Source: Bacteroidaceae bacterium
Lineage (GTDB): Bacteria > Bacteroidota > Bacteroidia > Bacteroidales > Bacteroidaceae
DNA length: 47,936 nucleotides
Direction of reading: 5' to 3'
Assembly: GCA_017465905.1 (NCBI GenBank)
Contig: JAFTVE010000003.1
Coordinates: forward strand, 1 to 47,936
The notes beneath the pieces were generated by a model, which saw only the letters and a list, made by a program, of their open reading frames with translations, did no database searches and was not told the DNA's origin. The translations under genes and the position numbers were made by a program. Each line of letters begins with the position of its first letter. The stretch's first letter is position 1. Below are positions 41,849-47,936 of the stretch, piece after piece.

Positions 41849-42499
41849 CTACAGGCTCTTCAACTGATGAATCATAGCCACCTGGTCAGCAGCCTTGAAC
41901 ACCGTGCTACCAGCCACCAGGACATCTGCTCCAGCATCCACCAATCTGCGTCCAGTTTCCATATTCACTCCACCATCGACCTCAATCAGAGCGTGCGAGC
42001 CAGTCTCATCAATCAATCGGCGCAGCTCGCGCACCTTGTCAATAGAATGCTCTATGAATTTTTGTCCACCAAATCCCGGGTTCACCGTCATCAACAACAC
42101 CATATCCACATCGCGAATCACATCCACCAACAGGCTCACCGGTGTAGAGGGATTAAGTGTCACGCCAGCCTTCATCCCAGCCTCATGAATCTCATAGATC
42201 ACACGGTTCAGATGCGTGCAAGCCTCGTAATGCACATTCATCATCATGGCCCCCAGTGCCTTCACTTCACGGATAAACTTCTCGGGCTGCACTATCATCA
42301 GATGCACATCGAGTGGTTTCGTGCAGAGACGGGCCACATGTTCCAAGACAGGAAAACCAAACGAGATATTCGGTACAAACACGCCATCCATCACATCCAG
42401 GTGCAGCCAATCGGCTTCACTGCGGTTTATCATATCAATATCTCGCGCCAAATTTGAGAAATCGGCAGAGAGCAATGAGGGGGCAATCATCGGCTTCAT
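41849..42499 (-). CDS. rpe: Ribulose-phosphate 3-epimerase
   Basis: A 216-aa TIM-barrel enzyme interconverting D-ribulose 5-phosphate and D-xylulose 5-phosphate (pentose phosphate pathway). APSLLSADFSNL is the N-terminal signature; metal ligands His33 and Asp35 are in HLDVMDGVFVPNISFG. VNPGFGGQKF and VDGGVN complete the active site and phosphate site. Length is normal. First gene of an rpe-comEC unit with a consensus promoter upstream. Confidence 0.97.
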   Translation of the reverse strand: MKPMIAPSLLSADFSNLARDIDMINRSEADWLHLDVMDGVFVPNISFGFPVLEHVARLCTKPLDVHLMIVQPEKFIREVKALGAMMMNVHYEACTHLNRVIYEIHEAGMKAGVTLNPSTPVSLLVDVIRDVDMVLLMTVNPGFGGQKFIEHSIDKVRELRRLIDETGSHALIEVDGGVNMETGRRLVDAGADVLVAGSTVFKAADQVAMIHQLKSL

Positions 42500-42559
42500 A
42501 ATTCTACAGCAAATTGTAAAAAATCAGACTCTGATAGTGCATGAGCAACTATTCACCTA

Positions 42560-42591
42560 CAAAAGTAGGCAAATCATGTGGATAAAACAAA
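42560..42591 (-). promoter_or_regulatory. Promoter of rpe-comEC
   Basis: On the minus strand TTTG (42588-42591), a 20-nt spacer and TACTTTTG (42560-42567) match the -33/-7 pair. The -7 box sits inside a small palindrome (CCTAC/GTAGG). The leader is about 55 nt. Confidence 0.75.
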
Positions 42592-42602
42592 CAAAAACGA
42601 TG

Positions 42603-42785
42603 TTAACTGAGCATGTATCCCTGCAAGCCATCAGGCATACTGAGGTTTGCCCTGTAATTGTGTGCAAAATCCTTCAGGAACTTGACTGTAGCCTTCTTTG
42701 GCTGACGCATCTTTTCTTGTTTTACCGCTTTGCGAACCAACGCTGCGAATTCAAAAGGGGAAAAGTGGGTAAAATCATCATTCAT
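42603..42785 (-). CDS. Small conserved-looking hypothetical protein
   Basis: A 60-aa protein from ATG 42783-42785 (a start two codons upstream at 42791 is also possible; the 89-aa frame from 42872 would cross a terminator). It is mostly helical and basic in the middle: FEFAALVRKAVKQEKMR, KFLKDFAHNYRANL, ending PDGLQGYMLS. I have an impression of similar short proteins in Bacteroidales, but no function is known to me. No membrane segment or motif. It lies between rpe and a winged-helix gene, all on the minus strand. Confidence 0.5.
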   Translation of the reverse strand: MNDDFTHFSPFEFAALVRKAVKQEKMRQPKKATVKFLKDFAHNYRANLSMPDGLQGYMLS

Positions 42786-42863
42786 AGGCATACATTCATT
42801 AGGTGATACATATATGTAACGCGCATACGCTTGATTTAGTATACAAGCATACAGAATTTGATA

Positions 42864-42901
42864 AAAAAACAAATCACCTCGGCAGGCAAGCCTACCGAGG
42901 T
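42864..42901 (-). terminator. Terminator of the winged-helix gene
   Basis: ACCTCGGCAGG (42876-42886) pairs with CCTACCGAGGT (42891-42901) with one mismatch and a CAAG loop; on the minus strand it is followed by GATTTGTTTTTTT. Confidence 0.85.
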
Positions 42902-42956
42902 AATCTGTTAACTCTTATATTATCTATATCAATAAAATCTTTGAGCGATAGCTATA

Positions 42957-43157
42957 TTACTTCAAAGAGTAAACAACATCGTCCTCTACCTCAACGGCAG
43001 CAATCTTGCCTTCACGAAGCAACCAGCCAAGACCAAGGATGAAATCCTCTTTCTTCTGCTTTGTTGTCTTCTTGATTTCCTTAAAGGTCAAACCTTCCTT
43101 ACCTTCGAGTGCATTCCAAATGAGACCTGCATTTTCGCCAGCTTTCTCTGTCAACAT
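42957..43157 (-). CDS. Winged helix-turn-helix domain protein, 66 aa
   Basis: A 66-aa single-domain protein beginning MLTEKAGENAGLIWNALEG; the middle LTFKEIKKTTKQKKEDFILGLGWLLREGKI is a helix-turn-helix plus wing layout, matching the small winged-helix family (PF10771-type) widespread in Bacteroidetes. It may bind DNA or act as a structural partner; no target is known. It has its own -7 box (43233-43240), with an ATG leader of about 75 nt, and a strong terminator. Confidence 0.75.
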   Translation of the reverse strand: MLTEKAGENAGLIWNALEGKEGLTFKEIKKTTKQKKEDFILGLGWLLREGKIAAVEVEDDVVYSLK

Positions 43158-43232
43158 AATCTTTAATCCTATATTTAATTGTTAAACTAAAAATACTCAC
43201 TTTTACAAGGAGTGGACGACTCTCATCCGTTG

Positions 43233-43263
43233 CAAAGGTACGAATTTTATGTTATACAACATA
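43233..43263 (-). promoter_or_regulatory. Probable promoter of the winged-helix gene with palindrome
   Basis: TACCTTTG on the minus strand (43233-43240) is a consensus -7 box. A perfect inverted repeat, TATGTT-ATAC-AACATA (43248-43263), lies where the -33 box would be; no TTTG is present. Confidence 0.5.
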
Positions 43264-43300
43264 TTTTCACCGTTGCTTTTTATAGCTATTTTTTGTATAA

Positions 43301-43759
43301 CTACCGAAAATTCTTTCTATTTGCCCATATTCGCGCAGCTGTCTCTACCATTTTGACACATGGACGTTTCATATAATACGTTTCCGTACGTTCCTCAGGT
43401 GTAGGAACTTGTGGCTTACGCTCGCGTAAGCCAAGCAGCTCTGCACAAACAATCGAACCATTTTCACGACGAAACTCCTCAGCCAATCGCTGCACGAACG
43501 CATAGTTATATGCCTTACCCTCACGGTCAGCAGCATCGGCACACCCGGTCTCCATGCCCGCAAGTATAAACATACCACACGCCGCACCACACGTTTCGCG
43601 CATACGTCCGATGCCACCACCAAAGGATGCCGACAACTTCAATGCCTGCTCCTCAGTATATCCATATTCATCGGCAAAAGCTGCCGTCACCGACTGTGCA
43701 CAGTTGTAACCCATCTTGAAGAGTTCAACAGCACGAGCAATCCTTTGTTCATTATCCAT
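43301..43759 (-). CDS. C_GCAxxG_C_C family protein
   Basis: A 152-aa protein of the C_GCAxxG_C_C family, a conserved-cysteine family thought to be redox-related. YNCAQSV (residues 18-24), the GGGIGRMRETCGAACGMF block and ETGC supply the characteristic cysteines and glycines; further cysteines are in VCAELLG and RPCVKMV. The start at 43759 is chosen over 43828, which lies upstream of the promoter box TACCTTTG (minus strand, 43785-43792). No signal peptide. The biochemical role is not established. Confidence 0.85.
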   Translation of the reverse strand: MDNEQRIARAVELFKMGYNCAQSVTAAFADEYGYTEEQALKLSASFGGGIGRMRETCGAACGMFILAGMETGCADAADREGKAYNYAFVQRLAEEFRRENGSIVCAELLGLRERKPQVPTPEERTETYYMKRPCVKMVETAARIWANRKNFR

Positions 43760-43784
43760 AAGTACTTTTTGTATAGGTTCAGCA

Positions 43785-43792
43785 CAAAGGTA
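43785..43792 (-). promoter_or_regulatory. -7 promoter box of the C_GCAxxG_C_C gene
   Basis: TACCTTTG on the minus strand. A start near 43778 gives a leader of about 20 nt. I see no good -33 match. Confidence 0.5.
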
Positions 43793-43912
43793 CATATTAT
43801 TTTCACATACATGGTACATACACTTCAAAAAAACAATGATTCAAATCACAAGTATCGCAACATTGAAAGAGAAAAATCCTATAATCATAGAACAAAATCC
43901 AGCGTTTTGCTC

Positions 43913-43920
43913 TATATTTG
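43913..43920 (+). promoter_or_regulatory. -7 promoter box of mltG
   Basis: TATATTTG matches TAnnTTTG; transcription near 43927 supports the ATG at 43939 rather than the in-frame TTG at 43930. No clear -33 box. Confidence 0.5.
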
Positions 43921-43938
43921 CATTAGGAATTGCAGAAT

Positions 43939-44970
43939 ATGAAGAAACGCATATATATAATAGGGATAGTAGTGCTACTGCTGCTCGCTGCAGCTGCTAC
44001 CATGGGCTACCTCGCCTACTCAGCCATATTGGCCCCCATCATAAAGGGAGAACAGACCGTATACATTCAGATACACCCCGAGTATGACACACAACAGGTA
44101 GCCGAAGTGCTGACTTCAAGCGCAACGATAAAGTCAATGGCCGGATTCGCCCCACTGATGAAGCATTACAAATATGACGAGCGGGTGAAGCCGGGCAACT
44201 ATGCCATACGCCCCGGCGACTCCATGCGCGACATCTGCCTACGCCTGCTTTCAGGCAATCAGACTCCCGTGCGACTCGTCATCCCCTCAGTGCGCACGCT
44301 CGACCGACTGGCCGGTGCTGTAGGCAAGCAGCTTATGACAGACTCCGCAGCTATAGCCGCTATCCTGACCGACCAGCACCTCATCGACAGCCTTGGCTAT
44401 ACGGCAGAGACCTTCCCTACCCTTTTTCTGCCCAACACCTACGAGGTGTACTGGACCATGTCGCCGAAGCAGTTTATCGCACGCATGAAGAAGGAGCACG
44501 ACACCTTCTGGAACACCGAGCGCAAGAAGAAGGCGCAAGCACAAGGGCTCACCCCCATCGAAGTCACCACACTGGCCTCTATCGTAGACGAAGAGACCAA
44601 CAAGAACGATGAGAAGCCCCTCGTTGCGGGACTTTACCTCAATCGCCTGAAGCGCGGCATGCTGCTGCAAGCCGACCCCACGGTGAAGTTTGCCCACGGC
44701 AAGTTCGACCTGCGCCGCATCCTCCTCGCCCACCTCACAATCGACTCGCCCTACAACACCTACAAATATGCCGGCCTTCCCCCTGGCCCCATACGCATAC
44801 CGAGCATCGCAGCCATCGAGAGCGTGCTCAACCCCGCCAAGCACTCCTATATATATATGTGTGCCAAGGAGGACTTTTCCGGCTATCACAACTTTGCCAG
44901 CACTCTGGAGCAACACAATGCCAATGCCCGCCGATACCAGCAGGCATTGAATCAGAGAGGAATCAAATAA
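43939..44970 (+). CDS. mltG: Endolytic peptidoglycan transglycosylase MltG
   Basis: A 343-aa inner-membrane protein that cleaves nascent glycan strands and terminates their growth. MKKRIYIIGIVVLLLLAAAA is the single N-terminal membrane helix; a LysM-like region (about 40-110) precedes the YceG catalytic domain. The family block FLPNTYEVYW and the motif ASIVDEET, with its catalytic Glu, are present, followed by ADPTVKFAHG and a YKYAGLPPGPI stretch near the C-terminus. Length fits. It stands alone and ends at a strong bidirectional hairpin. Confidence 0.94.
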   Translation: MKKRIYIIGIVVLLLLAAAATMGYLAYSAILAPIIKGEQTVYIQIHPEYDTQQVAEVLTSSATIKSMAGFAPLMKHYKYDERVKPGNYAIRPGDSMRDICLRLLSGNQTPVRLVIPSVRTLDRLAGAVGKQLMTDSAAIAAILTDQHLIDSLGYTAETFPTLFLPNTYEVYWTMSPKQFIARMKKEHDTFWNTERKKKAQAQGLTPIEVTTLASIVDEETNKNDEKPLVAGLYLNRLKRGMLLQADPTVKFAHGKFDLRRILLAHLTIDSPYNTYKYAGLPPGPIRIPSIAAIESVLNPAKHSYIYMCAKEDFSGYHNFASTLEQHNANARRYQQALNQRGIK

Positions 44971-44978
44971 AACAATCA

Positions 44979-45015
44979 AACTGTCCCCAAAATAATCTTG
45001 GGGACAGTTCTTTTC
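44979..45015. terminator. Bidirectional terminator after mltG
   Basis: AACTGTCCCCAA (44979-44990) and TTGGGGACAGTT (44998-45009) form a perfect 12-bp stem with a 7-nt loop, followed by CTTTT. It separates mltG from the convergent permease gene. Confidence 0.85.
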
Positions 45016-45104
45016 CAATTATCCTACCATCTCCACGCTGTCCGACTCCTCCTCTTAGAGGAGACCGACGCTTTCATACCACGTCGGCGTTTGCTCAAGT
45101 ATCC

Positions 45105-45125
45105 AGAATTCAAAATTCAGAATTA
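45105..45125. repeat. Three heptamers just past the permease stop codon
   Basis: AGAATTC, AAAATTC and AGAATTA are three consecutive 7-nt units ending 3 bp before the stop codon of the minus-strand permease gene. Confidence 0.6.
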
Positions 45126-45128
45126 TTA

Positions 45129-47531
45129 TCACTCCTTATACAACGCATTCACGGGATTCTCCCTCGCTGCCTTCCACGAGCGGGCCAACACGATAGCACT
45201 GGTGACGGCGAGCACGATGAGGAGGGCAAGGGCGAAGACCCACCAGTAGAGAGGGATGTGGTAGGCATACCCTTCGAGCCAGCGCGTCATGATGAGGTAG
45301 CTCACAGGCACGGCAAAGAGGAAGGCCACGCCCACCATACGGGCATATTGCATCACGAACATACGCAGTATCTCGCTTATCTGCGCTCCGTGTACACGGC
45401 GCAGGGCAATCTCGCGGCGGCGATACTGGGTCTCGAAGAACACGAGGCCGAAGACTCCCATCAGGGCAATGAGGATGGAGATGATAGAGAATGCCGTAAT
45501 GAGCATATTGGCCTTCTTCTCCTTCTCATATTCCTCGCCCAACTCTTGGTAGAAGAATCGTACCTTGATATTATCAAGATAGGCATTAGGAGCAAGGCGA
45601 CCTACGCACTCGCGCACGTGCGCTTCTACAGCCTCGACATCGACTCCCGGTACTGTACGGATATAAAGGTGAGGATAGCCACGCCCTCTATTGTCGGGTA
45701 TCACAGTGAAGGCCAACGGCATCTGCTCGTATTGTAACGGACGGAAGTGTATGTCCTCACAGAATCCAAGAATCTTGGCAGGCTTCATATGATATGTTAT
45801 TTCCGTATCAAGCCCTATGTCGTATTGCTTGCGGGCCGTTTCGTTGAAGATGAAGATTGAGGTGGGTGCTTGTTCGTCCTGTTTCTCAAAATCGCGTCCT
45901 TCAGTGATGTCGATATCCATCAGCTGCAGGAAGTCCCACGTGACAGGTTGCATCTGAAAGAGTATTGACTTATCCTCCTTTACCGCGTGGCAATTGTACC
46001 TTTGGCGGCTTTCTGCGATGAGGTTGGTCTCTGTATAAGCCACTTCCTGTATCATCGGGTTTTCTTTGAGCATTTGAGTGAAGTTGTTACGGTTGGCCTC
46101 GTAGGTCAGTCCTACCGGCACTTCGGTACACAGCAGATGCTCGCGATTGATGCCGATGTCGTAGTCCATAAAGAAACGGTATTGCTTGTTGATGAAAAGC
46201 GAGCAGGTGATGAGCGACAATGAGATAAAGAACTGCAAGCCCAACAATGCGTAGCGTAGGCGACGGCCTGCAGCTGTATTGCCAAACGAACCTTTGATGG
46301 CAAAGGCGGGAGGCACGGACGTTATATAATAGGTAGGATACAGACTGGCCACGATGGCAAGCAAGATACCAGCTCCAAGCGTGATGAGCACTACAGGCAC
46401 GTTCTCGTGAAGGTCGACAGGCACCGAGAGCAGACGCGTCATGTTAAACTCGGGCGCTGTCATAAAGACGATGAAGGCAGCCAACAATAAGCTGAGCAAT
46501 ACCAGCCCTATGGCCTCAAGCACGAAGCTTATGCGCAGGCGCCACGTAGGACAGCCAAATATCTTCTCCGTATTTACACGGCGTATGCGGCGCGGTACCA
46601 TTGCCATAAAGAAATTGATGAAATTGATAAATGCAATGATGAGAAGAATCACCGCAAAGGCAAGCAGCACATTGGTAGTAGAGCGGTTGCCGGCTTTCAA
46701 TTCCGAATAGCAAGTCGAGAAATAGGTCTCATCGAGCGAGGTAATGCGTAGGTCAGCGATTTTATTACGATAATCATCCAGCGTTGTCGTGTCTTCTGCA
46801 TTTCCCCTTATCTTGTCGCTCTCGTGGAACTTGATATAGGCATTCTTCAGGAACACATCTTTCATCTTAGCATCCTTCAGCTTATAATACCAATAGAAGA
46901 TTTCATTTCCCTCACTCGTGTTCAAACTCTGGTTAGAGATGCAATTGAACAGTTGGATACCGTAGAAGTCACTGTTCCTCGGGAAGTCCTTGAATATTCC
47001 GTTCACAGGTATACCTCTGTCTCCATCATATATAATATCGCCTGTCTGGAGATTATGGATATTGGCAAATTGTTCGCTAAGCAGTATGCCTCCCGTGTTT
47101 TCGAAGTTGTATGTACTTCCGGCTACAATCTTGAAGTCCAAAGTATTCAAGATACCTACCGTTCCTTGTGCGAATCCGACTTTGACGGGGTGGCGTTGAT
47201 TGTCCTTCTCCAAGTTAATGACAATAGTGCCGTCACTATTCCATCGCATCTTGCGTTGCAGTCGCCCGAAACTCTCCACCAGCTCGTCATCACCGCATCG
47301 CAGCCCCAAAGGGTCGGGCATTGTGGCAAACCAAGCATCATCGCCCCAACTGTAGAAGCGCTTGTCGATGCGCACGATGCGGTCAGCATCCTTAATGCTG
47401 CTATTGAAACTAAGGTCGTAATAGACCTGTACCAAGATGGCATAAACCGCCGCAAAGGCGATGCCGAGGCCCAAGATGTTGAGCGTGGACGACACTTTGT
47501 AGCGTCCGAGATTCTTGAAGAACTCTTTCAT
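45129..47531 (-). CDS. FtsX/MacB-type ABC transporter permease
   Basis: An 800-aa permease with two FtsX-domain repeats. There is a helix at about 16-38, a large extracytoplasmic MacB_PCD domain, three helices with FAVILLIIAFINFINFFMA (about 285-400), a central helix near 425, a second periplasmic domain, and three C-terminal helices ending WKAARENPVNALYKE, the hallmark of the Bacteroidales FtsX-like permease family. Proteins of this kind work with a MacB-like ATPase, often in antimicrobial-peptide or lipoprotein export. No ATPase gene is adjacent, so its partner must be elsewhere. ftsE is about 9 kb away and unlikely to be the partner. A minus-strand TAATTTTG box (47628-47635) may be its -7 element. 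Confidence 0.88.
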   Translation of the reverse strand: MKEFFKNLGRYKVSSTLNILGLGIAFAAVYAILVQVYYDLSFNSSIKDADRIVRIDKRFYSWGDDAWFATMPDPLGLRCGDDELVESFGRLQRKMRWNSDGTIVINLEKDNQRHPVKVGFAQGTVGILNTLDFKIVAGSTYNFENTGGILLSEQFANIHNLQTGDIIYDGDRGIPVNGIFKDFPRNSDFYGIQLFNCISNQSLNTSEGNEIFYWYYKLKDAKMKDVFLKNAYIKFHESDKIRGNAEDTTTLDDYRNKIADLRITSLDETYFSTCYSELKAGNRSTTNVLLAFAVILLIIAFINFINFFMAMVPRRIRRVNTEKIFGCPTWRLRISFVLEAIGLVLLSLLLAAFIVFMTAPEFNMTRLLSVPVDLHENVPVVLITLGAGILLAIVASLYPTYYITSVPPAFAIKGSFGNTAAGRRLRYALLGLQFFISLSLITCSLFINKQYRFFMDYDIGINREHLLCTEVPVGLTYEANRNNFTQMLKENPMIQEVAYTETNLIAESRQRYNCHAVKEDKSILFQMQPVTWDFLQLMDIDITEGRDFEKQDEQAPTSIFIFNETARKQYDIGLDTEITYHMKPAKILGFCEDIHFRPLQYEQMPLAFTVIPDNRGRGYPHLYIRTVPGVDVEAVEAHVRECVGRLAPNAYLDNIKVRFFYQELGEEYEKEKKANMLITAFSIISILIALMGVFGLVFFETQYRRREIALRRVHGAQISEILRMFVMQYARMVGVAFLFAVPVSYLIMTRWLEGYAYHIPLYWWVFALALLIVLAVTSAIVLARSWKAARENPVNALYKE

Positions 47532-47689
47532 TGTCGTTATGTGTTTTTAGTTATACATTCCTAGTTCTATTATACCTTATTATGCAGAAAAGGGGGCGCA
47601 CTCTCTTGCTGCATATAAATCTATAGGCAAAATTATTGAAACCGCCAAACGCCGCCATGACTTTTTTGCGAAAAATGATTTTTTCGACG

Positions 47690-47716
47690 AAAAGTGTCAA
47701 ATTTTTTGACACTTTT
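47690..47716. repeat. Perfect 12-bp inverted repeat in the gap before the transposase-like gene
   Basis: AAAAGTGTCAAA (47690-47701) and TTTGACACTTTT (47705-47716) with a 3-nt loop. It may be a bidirectional terminator or an IS-associated site. The rest of 47532-47855 is A/T-rich, with a second pair ACACATTT/AAATGTGT (47821-47828, 47841-47848) just before the transposase start. Confidence 0.65.
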
Positions 47717-47855
47717 GCCGAGCAGGACAATTCATTTTTTTCGTTTTCCCTACTTTTCCTTCCTATTTTTCGGTTCTTCCCTTCCATTTTTTCAATTCTG
47801 TCTTATACTGCTATAGGTAGACACATTTAATAACCATTAAAAATGTGTAAACAGT

Positions 47856-47936
47856 ATGAGAAAACGGTATCAACATTACAGTGAAGAAGAACGTTTGTTA
47901 ATTCTTCGTGACTACTTTACTTCGGGTATGGCCAAG
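47856..47936 (+). mobile_element. 5' end of a transposase-like gene, cut by the window edge
   Basis: The first 27 codons begin MRKRYQHYSEEERLLILRDY, then FTSGMAK. The basic opening and the EEERLLILRDYFTSGMAK helix match the HTH start of IS OrfA or transposase proteins. The sequence ends in frame at the last base, so family and intactness are unknown. It differs from the IS remnant at 555-719. Confidence 0.55.

Overview
The window looks like a chromosomal segment of a member of the Bacteroidales, probably Prevotellaceae or a close relative. Start codons lack Shine-Dalgarno sites. Many genes are preceded by the phylum-specific promoter pair TTTG - 19 to 21 nt - TAnnTTTG, with the -7 box visible at more than ten places. 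Enzyme types also fit: acetyl-type MetA, class II XylA, AddAB, GH115/GH2/GH20/GH35 lipoproteins, and a 66-aa winged-helix protein typical of the phylum. The species is not determinable by eye.

Layout. 1-1308: 3' part of a BspA-like surface-protein gene that lost its 5' end next to an IS-transposase remnant, then repeat-rich intergenic DNA. 1309-7360: metA diverges from a sugar nucleotidyltransferase gene, followed by xylA and a GH115 xylan alpha-glucuronidase, a small glucuronoxylan-use group. 7457-14084 (minus): mtaB, a GT2 glycosyltransferase and a very large GH2 beta-galactosidase with N-terminal lectin-like domains. 14212-17057 (plus): pyrB-pyrI, a flavin reductase and an outer-membrane beta-barrel. 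17375-24678 (minus): addA-addB recombination nuclease and galE. 24679-25187: gene-free, but with a strong candidate small RNA or attenuated leader. 25188-32104 (minus): GH35-GH2-GH20 exo-glycosidase operon. 32105-33012: about 900 bp of nested inverted repeats and two divergent promoters. 33013-40180 (plus): a multidomain clan GH-A hydrolase, then ftsE-lysC-lysA and a GT2. 40220-43759 (minus): rpe-comEC, two small conserved genes and a C_GCAxxG_C_C protein. 43939-44970: mltG. 45129-47531 (minus): an FtsX/MacB-type permease. 47856-end: start of another transposase-like gene.

How it works together. The GH35/GH2/GH20 lipoproteins and the divergent GH-A enzyme share one intergenic control region and could strip galactose and N-acetylhexosamine from a galactan or host glycan; galE lies nearby to handle galactose. 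There is no SusC/SusD pair, so this is not a canonical PUL. The remaining genes are housekeeping: methionine, lysine and pyrimidine synthesis, tRNA modification, recombination, cell division and peptidoglycan.

The most unusual feature is a scattered set of short 7-nt and 9-nt tandem arrays, commonly of four or five units. They sit at or just after stop codons (mtaB, pyrI, the permease), inside coding sequence in frame (GH2 linker, FtsE tail), and as arms of a 262-bp inverted repeat. A separate 183-bp nested palindrome lies beside the last one. All calls come from reading the sequence; no searches were run.
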